A stretch of DNA of 64,000 nt from Nocardiopsis mwathae (GTDB lineage Bacteria; Actinomycetota; Actinomycetes; Streptosporangiales; Streptosporangiaceae), in the NCBI RefSeq assembly GCF_014201195.1, contig NZ_JACHDS010000001.1, forward strand, positions 1,984,001 to 2,048,000, written 5' to 3'. Positions 1-8,262 of the stretch are shown in pieces; the stretch's first letter is position 1, and each line of letters starts with the position of its first letter. A program made the translations under genes and the position numbers. The notes beneath the pieces were generated by a model. It had not been told where the DNA came from and ran no database searches. It saw only the letters and a list, made by a program, of their open reading frames with translations.

Positions 1-1032
1 CGCGGGCACCCCGACGTCGAGGTCGGCGGTGTGCGGCGACACTGTCTGCAACAGGTGGAAGACGTGCAGGTTGAGGGCGAGCTGGCCCTCGCCGCCGCCG
101 ATGTCCACGGCGCACGACCGCCAGATCCGCTCCCAGGCGAGCGTGTGGCGGCGCAGCACCTCGCCGAAGGTGCCGGCGCGCGCGGCCGCCTCGCGCGCCG
201 CCGTCAGGTCGTCGCTGATGGCCGTATCGCGGGAGGTGTACAGCGCCACCACCTTCTCCACCTGCACCACCCGCCCCTCGGCGGCATCGACGCCCAGGTC
301 GCAGGCGACCCACCCGTCGGCCGCCGAGGCGACCGGTTCGCCCAGCGTGCCGCGGTCGGACGCCTGCACATCCACCGAGGTCCGGGCGGCCAGCGCGATG
401 CGGATCCGGGAGGTGGCCGTCTCGGCGCGCAGCCAGGTGCGGCCGGTGCCCGCCGCGTCGGGGCCGTCGCGGCCGGTGTCCAGGGGGCGCAGGTGGTCGC
501 CGCGCAGCAGCGAGTAGCGCCGCACGCCCTCGTTGCGCACGCGCGCGTCCAGCGCCGAGCGCACCGTCAGGCGTCCGCTCCAGTTCTCCGGGACCAGGGT
601 CGCCTCCAGCGCGGCGACGTGCGGGTCGTCCATCGAGACCAGGCGGCGCTGCGTCATCCGGGTCACCCGGCCGGCCTGGTCACGCACCCTGCACGTGCGG
701 GTGAGCACGCCGCGCCGCAGATCCAGCTCCACCCGGTCGTCGTGGGCCTCGGAAGTGGTGAACCACGGCCCGTCCCCGACCCGGAATGTCAGCGGCAGCC
801 AGTCGGGGGCGTTGACCATGTCCTCGTTCTCCACCTCCTGGCCGGCGACGGTGGAGGTGAGCCGGTTGTAGCAGCCCGCGATGTAGGTCCCCGGGCGGCG
901 CGAGCCGTCGGTGTGCGGCTCGGGCGTGGCACCGCGCGTGGCGAAGTACCCGTTGCCCAGGGTGCACAGCGCCTCGCGCAGCCCGGCGCGGTCGGGGCTC
1001 AGCTCGTCGTAGGTCAGCGTCCAGGCGTTCAC
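1..1032 (-). CDS. Glycoside hydrolase family 65 disaccharide phosphorylase, N-terminal part (cut by window edge)
   Basis: The GTG at 1032 opens a frame that runs off the window; 344 codons of a protein that is usually about 780 residues are visible. The visible part reads as the N-terminal beta-sandwich of GH65 (VNAWTLTYDELSPD, then LGNGYFATRGA, AGCYNR and a WLPLTFRV-like stretch). GH65 enzymes phosphorolyse maltose, trehalose or kojibiose to glucose and beta-glucose 1-phosphate. The catalytic (alpha/alpha)6 barrel lies outside, so substrate cannot be chosen. The start overlaps the stop of the phosphoglucomutase gene by 4 bp (GTGA), so the two are translationally coupled and form one sugar-salvage operon. 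Confidence 0.85.
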   Translation of the reverse strand, partial: MNAWTLTYDELSPDRAGLREALCTLGNGYFATRGATPEPHTDGSRRPGTYIAGCYNRLTSTVAGQEVENEDMVNAPDWLPLTFRVGDGPWFTTSEAHDDRVELDLRRGVLTRTCRVRDQAGRVTRMTQRRLVSMDDPHVAALEATLVPENWSGRLTVRSALDARVRNEGVRRYSLLRGDHLRPLDTGRDGPDAAGTGRTWLRAETATSRIRIALAARTSVDVQASDRGTLGEPVASAADGWVACDLGVDAAEGRVVQVEKVVALYTSRDTAISDDLTAAREAAARAGTFGEVLRRHTLAWERIWRSCAVDIGGGEGQLALNLHVFHLLQTVSPHTADLDVGVPA

Positions 1033-1796
1033 GGGGAGACCTCCACGAAGTCGAGTTCGGCCAGGTCGGAGACGACGATGTCGGCGCCGCGTTCGTACAG
1101 TCCGCCGCGCTGATCGCCGCGGTCGACCCCGATCACCCACCCGAAGCCGCCGCGCCGTCCGGCCTCCACCCCCACCAGCGAGTCCTCGACCATGGCGGTG
1201 TGCCCGGGTTCCGCCGACAGCCGCCGCGCCGCCTCCAGGAACAGGGCGGGATCGGGTTTGCCCGGCAGGCCCAACCGGGCGGCCTCCACCCCGTCGACGC
1301 GCGCGTCGAAGAGGTCCTCGACACCGGCGGCGTGCAGTACCGCGGCGCAGTTGCGGCTGGCCGAGACGGCGGCGGTGGGGATGCGGGCGCCGCGCAGACG
1401 GTGCAGCAGTGCGACGGTGGAGGGGAACACGCGGACGCCGTCCCGGGTGATGCGGTCGCGGAAGATCCGGTCCTTGCGCGCGGCCACCGAGGCGACCGTG
1501 GCGGTGTCGGGGGCGTCGGGGGGAGCGGTCTCGGGCAGGGCCAGGCCGCGGGAGCGAAGGAAGGCGCGCACGCCGTCGGACCGCGAACGGCCGTCGACGT
1601 ACGCCAGGTAGTCGCCGGCGGCGTCGAACGGCTGCAGGCGTGCGCCGTCGGCCGCGGAGGGGGACCGCAGCACCTCGTCGAAGACGGCCTTCCACGCGGC
1701 GGCGTGCACGGAGGCGGTGTCGGTGATGACCCCGTCCATGTCGAAGACCACCGCGGCCAGGTCGTCGATGCGGATCCGTGCGCTGTCTCGGGCCAC
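1029..1796 (-). CDS. pgmB: Beta-phosphoglucomutase, HAD superfamily
   Basis: The 255-residue protein has the HAD motif I FDMDGVITDT near residue 18 followed by the cap helix ASVHAAAWK, which is diagnostic of beta-phosphoglucomutase. Later come a motif II serine region (AAVSASRN), a lysine region (GLPGKPDPALFLEAA) and the acidic motif VEDSLVGVEAG. It should convert beta-glucose 1-phosphate made by the GH65 enzyme into glucose 6-phosphate. Start is GTG. The 4-bp overlap with the GH65 gene supports a phosphorylase-mutase unit. The function call is strong because motif and neighbour agree. Confidence 0.9.
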   Translation of the reverse strand: MARDSARIRIDDLAAVVFDMDGVITDTASVHAAAWKAVFDEVLRSPSAADGARLQPFDAAGDYLAYVDGRSRSDGVRAFLRSRGLALPETAPPDAPDTATVASVAARKDRIFRDRITRDGVRVFPSTVALLHRLRGARIPTAAVSASRNCAAVLHAAGVEDLFDARVDGVEAARLGLPGKPDPALFLEAARRLSAEPGHTAMVEDSLVGVEAGRRGGFGWVIGVDRGDQRGGLYERGADIVVSDLAELDFVEVSP

Positions 1797-2062
1797 GGCT
1801 TCCTCCCGGGAAACGGCGTGTGGGACGGGGCGTTGTACGTCATGACACCACCCGAGGAGCGGCGGGAGCGAGGACGTTGGTTGCGCATGGGCGGGTCGGA
1901 CCGCCCATGTTCGGGCTTGTTACTGGTCTCCTACCCGGCCGCGTGCCCGGATCAGCCGGCACACCGCCGCTGTTCGGCCGGACGGGCGGGGCGCCGATGT
2001 TTATCGGCCCGGAAAGCCGACGAGGAGACCTGCATGCCCTGTCCTCGTCTCTGGAGTGCGAC
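1797..2062. other. Divergent intergenic region with stem-loop
   Basis: The region lies between the divergent pgmB and methyltransferase genes. It contains a perfect 9-bp stem-loop at 1886-1909 (CATGGGCGG, 6-nt loop, CCGCCCATG). No ORF with coding character was seen. The stem could be an operator or a leader structure; nothing decides between them. Confidence 0.4.
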
Positions 2063-2758
2063 ATGACCGCCGGCGGTGAACCGTCCCGCCCGGGCCCGGA
2101 CCCGCGGGGAATCCCGGCCACCGACCTGCGCCACCCGGTCTTCGCCCGCATCTGGCCCCGGCTGCGGGTCGGCATGGACCGCGGGGGGATGGCCGAGCGC
2201 CGCCGCGACCTGCTGGCCGGCCTGGCCGGGCGGGTCATCGAGGTGGGCGCGGGCGACGGCGCCGACTTCGCCCACTACCCGCCCGAGGTCACCGGGGTGC
2301 TCGCAGTGGAACCGGAGCCCCGGCTGCGCGCACTGGCCCGCGCCGCCGCCCGCACCGCTCCCGTCCCCGTGCGGGTCACCGGGGGTATCGCCGAGGCCCT
2401 GCCCGCCGCCGAGGGATCCTTCGACGCCGCCGTCGCCAGCCACGTGTTGTGCTCGGTGCGCGACGAGGCCGCGGCCGCGGCCGAGCTGCACCGGGTCCTC
2501 CGACCGGGCGGGCGGCTGCGCTTCCTGGGCCACGTCGGCGCGGCGGCCCCGGCCGCGCGGGCGGTGGAGTGGCTGCTCGACGCCACCTTCTGGCCGCGGC
2601 TGTGCGCCGGGTGCCACCTGGGTCGAACCACCCTGGACACCCTGCGCCGCGCCGGGTTCCGGCTGAACGAGGGCACACTGGTGTGGTTCCACTTCCCCGA
2701 AGTGCGTATTGTGACCCCCGGCGGCCGCCACGTCCTGGCCGAACTCCGCCGCCCCTAG
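2063..2758 (+). CDS. Class I SAM-dependent methyltransferase
   Basis: ATG at 2063 has GGAG 7 nt upstream and gives 231 residues. Motif I is VIEVGAGDGADFAHY (about residue 58), followed by the acidic end of strand 2 (VEPEPRLR), motif II-like GSFDAAVASHVLCSV and the post-motif LHRVLRPGGRLRFLGHV, a UbiE/Methyltransf_11 layout. The C-terminal CHLGRTTLDTLRRAGF is typical of small-molecule O/N/C-methyltransferases. Substrate unknown. Its TAG stop (2756-2758) is shared with the outer end of the MITE-like element that follows. Confidence 0.8.
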   Translation: MTAGGEPSRPGPDPRGIPATDLRHPVFARIWPRLRVGMDRGGMAERRRDLLAGLAGRVIEVGAGDGADFAHYPPEVTGVLAVEPEPRLRALARAAARTAPVPVRVTGGIAEALPAAEGSFDAAVASHVLCSVRDEAAAAAELHRVLRPGGRLRFLGHVGAAAPAARAVEWLLDATFWPRLCAGCHLGRTTLDTLRRAGFRLNEGTLVWFHFPEVRIVTPGGRHVLAELRRP

Positions 2759-2919
2759 GGCGTGTTTGGCGGATGCTTTCCGGTGAGCGAGCGGCCGTCC
2801 GGGGCGGCGCTCGCAAGCCGCTTCACGAAGTCAATCCAGGTCGGCTTCACGAGTGGAGCGGCGCAGCGAGCGTCGTTCCGGTGGCCGCGAGCCGGGAATG
2901 ATCCGTCAAACACGCCCTA
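2756..2919. mobile_element. MITE-like element, 164 bp with TA ends
   Basis: Terminal inverted repeats of 20 bp match at 18 positions: TAGGGCGTGTTTGGCGGATG at 2756-2775 and, on the other strand from 2919, TAGGGCGTGTTTGACGGATC. Both ends start with TA, the target of IS630/Tc1-type transposases. The interior has no ORF, so it is non-autonomous. Its ends differ from those of the adjacent IS630, so another transposase must have moved it. It sits on the stop codon of the methyltransferase, and the IS630 is inserted at its right-hand TA. Confidence 0.7.
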
Positions 2920-4020
2920 GTGTCCTGATTGGTTAGTTCGTTTGTTGATTTGTTGGCAGTAGAAGGCAAGGCTGTCGAGGATCTCCTCGGCGGTCTTGGT
3001 CCACACATATGGGCGGGGGTCCTCGTTCCAGGACGCGGCCCAGGCGCGGATGTCCTTTTCCAGGGCTTGGACGCTGCGGTGGGTGCCGCGGCGGATCAGC
3101 CGCTCGGTGATCTCGGCGAACCAGCGTTCGACCAGGTTCAGCCAGGACGAGCCGGTCGGGATGAAGTGGAGGTGGAACCGGGGGTGGCGCAGCAGCCACC
3201 TGCGGATCTCGGGTGTCTTGTGCGTTGCGTAGTTGTCCAGGACCAGGTGTACCTGCAGCTCGGCAGGGACCTCGCGGTCGATCTTGGCCAGGAACTTCTT
3301 GAACTCCGTGGCGCGGTGCCGGCGGTGGATGGAGGTGATCACCCGGCCGGTGGCGGTGTCCAGGGCTGCGAACAGGCTGGTCACTCCCGCGCGCACATAG
3401 TCATGGGTCGCGCGCTCGGGTGTGCCGGGCATCATCGGCAGGACCGGCTGGGTGCGGTTGAGGGCCTGGATCTGGGATTTCTCGTCCACGCACAGCGCGA
3501 CCGCCCGTTCGGGAGGGTCCAGGTACAGGCCGACCACGTCGCGGACCTTGTCGATGAAGAACGGGTCGGTGGAGAGCTTGAACGACTCGGTGCGGTGGGG
3601 TTGCAGGCCGAAGGCGTTCCAGATCCGCCAGACCGCGTTCTGGGTGAGGCCGGTGTGCTTGGCCATGGAGCGTGTGGACCAGTGGGTGCCGTGGGCGGGC
3701 CTGGTCTCCAGGGTCGCGGCCACGACCGCCTCGACCTGGGCGTCGGTGACGGTGCGCGGCCGGCCCGGCCGTGGTTCGTCGGTCAGGCCCTCCAAGCGGT
3801 GCTCGGCGAAGCGCTGCCGCCACTTGGTCACCGTGGGCGCCGACACCCCCAGCTCGCGCCGCACTTGGGCGTTGGACATGCCCTGGGCGCAGGCGAGCAC
3901 GATCCGCGCCCGCAGGGCCAGGTCCTGGGCGGTCTTGCGGCGTCTGACCCACCGCTGGAGCTCGGTGCGCTCGTCCTCGGACAGGTCCAGCGGTGGCGGT
4001 TTCGGTCCGGGAAGACTCAT
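2917..4020 (-). CDS. IS630-family transposase
   Basis: The 367-residue DDE transposase has an N-terminal helix-turn-helix ([20 protein letters not shown]), a second winged-helix region ([19 protein letters not shown]), then the catalytic core with D in CVDEKSQ, D in [10 protein letters not shown] and E in WLNLVERWF. It is full length. The stop TAG is made of the IS-end TA plus the flanking host base (2917), so termination depends on the insertion site. The last codons lie inside the terminal repeat. Confidence 0.93.
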   Translation of the reverse strand: MSLPGPKPPPLDLSEDERTELQRWVRRRKTAQDLALRARIVLACAQGMSNAQVRRELGVSAPTVTKWRQRFAEHRLEGLTDEPRPGRPRTVTDAQVEAVVAATLETRPAHGTHWSTRSMAKHTGLTQNAVWRIWNAFGLQPHRTESFKLSTDPFFIDKVRDVVGLYLDPPERAVALCVDEKSQIQALNRTQPVLPMMPGTPERATHDYVRAGVTSLFAALDTATGRVITSIHRRHRATEFKKFLAKIDREVPAELQVHLVLDNYATHKTPEIRRWLLRHPRFHLHFIPTGSSWLNLVERWFAEITERLIRRGTHRSVQALEKDIRAWAASWNEDPRPYVWTKTAEEILDSLAFYCQQINKRTNQSGH

Positions 4021-4057
4021 CCCACAACCATAAACGAACTAACCAATCAGGACACTA
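2918..4057 (-). mobile_element. Complete IS630-family insertion sequence
   Basis: The element has perfect terminal inverted repeats: 2918-2943 (TAGTGTCCTGATTGGTTAGT then TCGTTT) is the exact reverse complement of 4032-4057. The TA at each end (2918-2919 and 4056-4057) is the duplicated target. One intact transposase fills it. Identity of the ends and an unbroken frame suggest a recent insertion. Confidence 0.92.
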
Positions 4058-6364
4058 GTGCCCGGAGTCGGGTTCCAGGCGGACGATGATCGACTTGGAG
4101 GTGGGGGTGTTGGAGGTGTCGGCGGTGGAGTCCAGGGGTACCAGGACGTTGGTCTCCGGGTAGTAGGCGGCGGCGCAGCCCCTGGTGGTGGGGTATTCGA
4201 CGACCTTGAAGTGGGGTGCGCGGCGGTCGGTGCCGTCGGTCCATTCGCTGACGATGTCGACGTACCGGCCGCCTTCGACGCCGAGTTCGGCGCAGTCCTC
4301 GGGGTGGACGAGGATGACGCGGCGGCCGTCGTGGATGCCGCGGTAGCGGTCGTCCAGCCCGTAGATGGTGGTGTTGAACTGATCGTGGGAGCGCAGGGTC
4401 TGCAGGAGCAGCCTGCCCTCGGGGACCTCCGGGGCGGTCATCGCGTTGACCGTGAAGTTGGCCTTCCCCGTCGCCGTGGGGAACCGGCGCTCGTCGCGCG
4501 GCGCGTGGGGCAGCGCGAAGCCGCCGGGGCGGCGGGCGCGCTCGTTGAAGTCGTCGAAGCCCGGCACCACGCGCTCGATCCGGTCGCGGATCCGGTCGTA
4601 GTCGGCGGTGAAGGACTCCCACGGCACGGTGTCGTCGGTGCCCAGGACCCGGCGGGCCAGGCCGCAGACGATCGCGACCTCCGAGCGCATCTCCGATGAC
4701 AGCGGGGTGACCTTGCCCCGGGACGCGTGCACCATGCACATCGAGTCCTCGACGGTCACGAACTGCTCGCCGCCCTGCTGCACGTCCCGGTCGGTCCGGC
4801 CCAGCGCCGGCAGGATCAGCGCCCGCGTCCCGGTGACGACGTGCGACCGGTTCAGCTTCGTGGACACGTGGACGGTCAGCCGGCAGCGCCGCATCGCGTC
4901 CTCGGTGACGCGGGTGTCCGGCGAGGCCGACACGAAGTTGCCGCCCATCGCGAAGAACACCTTCACCCGCCCATCGCGCATCGCGCGGATGGTATCGACC
5001 GTGTCGAGCCCGGGTTCGCGCGGCGGCTCGAAGCCGAACTCCTCGGCCAGCGCGTCCAGGAAGTCCTGTGAGGGGCGCTCGAAGATCCCCATCGTGCGAT
5101 CGCCCTGCACGTTGCTGTGCCCGCGCACCGGGCACACGCCGGCGCCGGGGCGCCCCACGTTGCCGCGCAGCAGCAGGAAGTTCACGATCTCCCGGATGGT
5201 GGGCACCGCGTGCTTGTGCTGGGTCAGGCCCATCGCCCAGCACACCACGATGCGCTTGGACGCCAGCACCATGGCCAGCGCCTCGTCGATCTCCTTCCGG
5301 GCCAGCCCGGTCGCCCGGGACACCTTGGCCCAGAACGCCTCCTCGTCGGTGTCCAGCAGCCGCGCGGCGAACTCCTCGAAGCCGTGGGTGTGTTCGGCGA
5401 TGAAGGCCCGGTCGAGGACGGCCGCGCTGCCGCTGCGCTCGGCGATCTGCAGCAGCAGCCGGTTGAACGCGCTGAACAGGGCGAGGTCACCGCCCACCCG
5501 GATCTGCAGGAAGAGGTCGGTGAGCCGGGTGCCGCGCCCGACCAGGCCGCGCGCGGTCTGCGGGTTCTTGAACCGCTGCATCCCGGCCTCCGGCAGCGGG
5601 TTGACCGTCATGATCCGCGCGCCCGCCCGCTTGGCCTTCTCCAGGGCGGTGAGCATGCGGGGGTGGTTGGTGCCCGGGTTCTGCCCCGCCACGATGATCA
5701 GGTCGGCCCGGTAGATGTCGTCCAGCAGCACGCTGCCCTTGCCGATGCCCAGCGTCTCGGTCAGCGCGGACCCCGATGACTCGTGGCACATGTTGGAGCA
5801 GTCCGGCAGGTTGTTGGTGCCGAACCGGCGGGCGAACAGCTGGTACAGGAACGCGGCCTCGTTGCCGGTGCGCCCCGAGGTGTAGAAGGCGGCGCCGTCC
5901 GGGGAGTCCAGCGCGCCGAGCTCGTCGGCGATCAGCCCGAACGCCTCGTCCCACCCGATGGGCGTGTAGTGGTCGGCGCCGTCGGCCAGGTACATGGGCT
6001 CGGTGAGTCGGCCCTGCTGGCCCAGCCAGTACCCGGAGCGCTCGGCGAGGTCGGCGACGCTGTGGCGGGCGAAGAACTCCCGGGTGACCGCGCGGCGGGT
6101 GGACTCCTCGGCGACCGCCTTGGCGCCGTTCTCGCAGAACTCGGCCGGGTGCCGGTGGTCGGGCTCCGGCCAGGCGCAGCCCGGGCAGTCGAAGCCCTTC
6201 TTCTGGTTGACGCTGACCAGGGTGAGCAGGCCGCGCTTGGGCCCGGACTGCTCCCCGACCACGCGCAGGCTGTTGACGATGGCGGGGAGGCCGACGGCCT
6301 GGGTGTGCGGAGCCTCGACCCGGGGGTCGTCCTGGCGCGGGTCGTCGCTCGGTGCGGTGGACAT
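4055..6364 (-). CDS. FdhF/YdeP-type molybdopterin oxidoreductase
   Basis: The 769-residue protein carries an N-terminal CPGCAWP and FCENGAKA pair, then molybdopterin-binding motifs (GRTGNEAAFLYQLFARRFGTNN) with SNMCHESSG, where Cys replaces the selenocysteine of formate dehydrogenase H, and ends in the MopB C-terminal barrel (YRGIHDGRR). The family is annotated formate-dehydrogenase-like or YdeP-like, with no settled substrate. No fdhD or electron-transfer subunit is adjacent. Start ATG at 6364 has AGGGGGA about 10 nt upstream. The TAG stop at 4055-4057 takes its last base from the IS630 end yet encodes the same ending as the reconstructed uninterrupted gene. Confidence 0.88.
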   Translation of the reverse strand: MSTAPSDDPRQDDPRVEAPHTQAVGLPAIVNSLRVVGEQSGPKRGLLTLVSVNQKKGFDCPGCAWPEPDHRHPAEFCENGAKAVAEESTRRAVTREFFARHSVADLAERSGYWLGQQGRLTEPMYLADGADHYTPIGWDEAFGLIADELGALDSPDGAAFYTSGRTGNEAAFLYQLFARRFGTNNLPDCSNMCHESSGSALTETLGIGKGSVLLDDIYRADLIIVAGQNPGTNHPRMLTALEKAKRAGARIMTVNPLPEAGMQRFKNPQTARGLVGRGTRLTDLFLQIRVGGDLALFSAFNRLLLQIAERSGSAAVLDRAFIAEHTHGFEEFAARLLDTDEEAFWAKVSRATGLARKEIDEALAMVLASKRIVVCWAMGLTQHKHAVPTIREIVNFLLLRGNVGRPGAGVCPVRGHSNVQGDRTMGIFERPSQDFLDALAEEFGFEPPREPGLDTVDTIRAMRDGRVKVFFAMGGNFVSASPDTRVTEDAMRRCRLTVHVSTKLNRSHVVTGTRALILPALGRTDRDVQQGGEQFVTVEDSMCMVHASRGKVTPLSSEMRSEVAIVCGLARRVLGTDDTVPWESFTADYDRIRDRIERVVPGFDDFNERARRPGGFALPHAPRDERRFPTATGKANFTVNAMTAPEVPEGRLLLQTLRSHDQFNTTIYGLDDRYRGIHDGRRVILVHPEDCAELGVEGGRYVDIVSEWTDGTDRRAPHFKVVEYPTTRGCAAAYYPETNVLVPLDSTADTSNTPTSKSIIVRLEPDSGH

Positions 6365-6530
6365 GGGCGGCTCATCCCCCTATGAACGCGGTGTCGACGT
6401 CGACGACGTGAACCTACCCCCATTCTGGCACTCGGGGCGGCGCGCGGTCTCCCATCGTGGCCGGGAGCCGACCGTCGGCGACGGGTGTCGGCCGGTGCCC
6501 ACCGGAAACGCCCAGGTGATCACGGTCACA

Positions 6531-6559
6531 TGACACTGGAGTGGTCCGTGTGATAGCGT
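6531..6559 (+). promoter_or_regulatory. Candidate cspA promoter
   Basis: TGACAC (6531-6536) and TAGCGT (6554-6559) are 17 bp apart, fitting a sigma70-type -35/-10 pair with the actinobacterial TAnnnT -10. It implies an untranslated leader of about 155 nt before cspA. Confidence 0.45.
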
Positions 6560-6602
6560 CGCAGACAGGTTGCAGTCTTGATTTCGCTTGATCGTGTGTG
6601 AT

Positions 6603-6650
6603 CGCCCGCGGAGTTTTTGACCAGCGGGCGTTTTTCTTTTCTGAAGAAAA
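6603..6650 (+). promoter_or_regulatory. Structured cspA 5' leader: hairpin plus U-tract and competing stem
   Basis: CGCCCGC (6603-6609) pairs with GCGGGCG (6624-6630) and is followed directly by TTTTTCTTTT, the shape of an intrinsic terminator inside the leader. The U-tract is also complementary to a following purine tract (GAAGAAAA, from about 6643), so a second stem could sequester it. This fits cold-responsive transcription attenuation or an RNA thermometer. It could instead be the terminator of an unseen upstream transcript. Confidence 0.5.
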
Positions 6651-6720
6651 AGGTTCGCAGCACCTGCAGAGCCGCAAAGTGCGGGTCTGGAACTGATCTT
6701 CAGAAGGTAGGAGATCGCGT

Positions 6721-6924
6721 ATGGCGCAGGGAACCGTCAAGTGGTTCAACGGCGAAAAGGGCTTTGGTTTCATCCAGCAGGACGCCGGTGGCCCCGACGT
6801 TTTCGTGCACTACAGCAACATCAGCGGGTCTGGCTTCCGTAACCTGGAAGAGAACCAGCGCGTTGAGTTCGACATCACTGAGGGCCCGAAGGGCCCGCAG
6901 GCCGAGAACGTTCAGGGCCTCTAA
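6721..6924 (+). CDS. cspA: Cold-shock protein, CspA family
   Basis: This 67-residue single cold-shock domain has RNP1 KGFGFIQQ and RNP2 DVFVHYS, and begins [16 protein letters not shown]. Such proteins bind single-stranded RNA/DNA and melt RNA structure in the cytoplasm. The RBS GGTAGGAG lies about 9 nt before ATG. Codons include more A/T than neighbours, as expected for a highly expressed small gene. A GC hairpin follows at 6953-6982. Confidence 0.95.
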   Translation: MAQGTVKWFNGEKGFGFIQQDAGGPDVFVHYSNISGSGFRNLEENQRVEFDITEGPKGPQAENVQGL

Positions 6925-6952
6925 GACCTGAGCTCTTCGTGAGCCTTGCTGT

Positions 6953-6982
6953 GGGGGCCGTCCGGGAGACCGGGCGGCCCCC
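6953..6982 (+). terminator. cspA terminator
   Basis: GGGGGCCG (6953-6960) pairs with CGGCCCCC (6975-6982) across a 14-nt loop, 28 nt after the cspA stop. There is no U-run, which is common for actinobacterial terminators. Confidence 0.65.
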
Positions 6983-7080
6983 GCTTGCATGTACGGGTCG
7001 GTGACGCCGGGGACACCGGAGGACCGTGTGGCCAGGGGGCCCGCCGTTTGGACCCCTTCGCGTGCGGTTACATTCGGGAC

Positions 7081-7608
7081 ATGACCGCTGAAGTGCGCAC
7101 CGAGCGCCTGATCATCCGCGACTGGGACCTTTCCGACGCGGATGCCGCACTGAGCATCTACGGCGCCGAGGAAGTCGCGCGGTGGCTCACCCCTCAGATG
7201 CACACCGTGTCCGACGTCTCCGCGATGCGGTCGGTGCTGCACGCCTGGACCGAGGCCCAACCCGACCTGGTGCCGCCCGCCGGCCGCTGGGCGATCGTCC
7301 GCGCCGAGGACGGCGAACTCATCGGCGGGCTCTCGCTGCGGCAGCTGCCCCCCTATGAGGAGGACTTCGAGCTCAGCTGGCAGCTGCGCCCCGACGTCTG
7401 GGGCAACGGGTATGCCACCGAGGCGAGCAGGGCCCTCATCCGGTGGGCGTTCGACCAGGGCATCGAGGAACTGTTCGCCGTCGCGCGCCCCGACAACGAA
7501 CGCGCCATCGCCACCGCCCGTCGCATCGGCATGGAGTGGGTCGGCGAGACCGACAAGTACTACGACCGCCGACTGCAGGTCTTCCGCATCCGTCCTGCGG
7601 AGACGTGA
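7081..7608 (+). CDS. GNAT acetyltransferase, RimJ/RimL type
   Basis: The 175-residue protein begins MTAEVRTERLIIRDW, has the acceptor-loop RPDVWGNGYATEASRALIRWAF (acetyl-CoA pyrophosphate-binding motif A, about residues 100-120) and ARPDNERAIATARRIGMEWVG, all typical of Acetyltransf_3. It probably acetylates a protein N-terminus or small amine; substrate unknown. TACATT at 7069-7074 lies 6 nt before the ATG, so the mRNA may be leaderless, which explains the lack of a Shine-Dalgarno sequence. Confidence 0.85.
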   Translation: MTAEVRTERLIIRDWDLSDADAALSIYGAEEVARWLTPQMHTVSDVSAMRSVLHAWTEAQPDLVPPAGRWAIVRAEDGELIGGLSLRQLPPYEEDFELSWQLRPDVWGNGYATEASRALIRWAFDQGIEELFAVARPDNERAIATARRIGMEWVGETDKYYDRRLQVFRIRPAET

Positions 7609-7751
7609 CGCCGAAGGGAACGGGCCACCGCACGTGCCGACGCCCCCGTCGGCCCGGGGACGTCGACCTGCGCCTGTCCGCCGCCCTCGACCGCATAACC
7701 TAGGTCGACGCGGTCATCACATGAACCGCGGACGGGGAGAATCAAGAGCGC

Positions 7752-8168
7752 GTGAGCACCGCCGAACACGACCTCACCCGGCTACTGACCGGGATGCGAC
7801 CCGAGCTGCGTCCGGGCCGCTACGTCTTCACCCATGCCGACCGGGTCCCGGAGGGCGTGCAGCCGGTCGTCACCGTCGCCGAGGACGAGGCCCTGACCAT
7901 CGTGTGCCGCCAGGCCGAGGCCGATGCGGCGGGCCTGGCCTATGACTACCAGGCCGCCTGGATCACCCTGCGGGTCCACTCCGCACTGGAGGCCGTGGGG
8001 CTCACCGCCGCCGTATCCGCCGTACTCGCCGATGCCGACCTGTCGTGCAACGTCGTCGCCGGCTTCCACCACGACCACCTCTTCGTCCCCCACACCGACG
8101 GCCCCCGAGCGGTGGAACTGCTGCGCTCGCTCGCCGCACGGGCGGCGGACGGCGTGGAGCACCACTGA
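7752..8168 (+). CDS. ACT-domain protein, COG3602-like
   Basis: The 138-residue protein begins at GTG (MSTAEHDLTRLLTGMRPELRPGRYVF) and contains ITLRVHSALEAVGLTAAVSAVLADADLSCNVVAGFHHDHLFV, the beta-alpha-beta pattern of a tandem ACT protein. Such domains bind amino acids or other small ligands. No enzyme domain is attached, so a ligand-sensing or unknown role is all that can be said. TAACCT near 7697 may be its -10 box. Confidence 0.7.
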   Translation: MSTAEHDLTRLLTGMRPELRPGRYVFTHADRVPEGVQPVVTVAEDEALTIVCRQAEADAAGLAYDYQAAWITLRVHSALEAVGLTAAVSAVLADADLSCNVVAGFHHDHLFVPHTDGPRAVELLRSLAARAADGVEHH

Positions 8169-8202
8169 CCCTCCACCGGCGGCGCCACCGGTTCCCGCGC
8201 TC

Positions 8203-8262
8203 CTGATCGCTGCGGCCTCCACCGCCCGGTCGCCGATGCGCGGTGCGCGTCGCAGCGATCAG
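8203..8262. terminator. Bidirectional terminator between convergent genes
   Basis: CTGATCGCTGCG (8203-8214) is an exact inverted copy of CGCAGCGATCAG (8251-8262). The 12-bp stem with a 36-nt loop sits between the convergent ACT and SWIM genes and enters the last codon of the latter. Confidence 0.6.

Noticed and set aside
1778-2062. N-terminal extension of the methyltransferase
   Set aside because: The extension crosses a perfect stem-loop and lacks family similarity; ATG 2063 has a good RBS.
4055-6364. Genuine formate dehydrogenase H (fdhF)
   Set aside because: The selenocysteine/cysteine context and N-terminal motifs fit the YdeP-like branch, and no fdhD, hydrogenase or cytochrome partner is adjacent.
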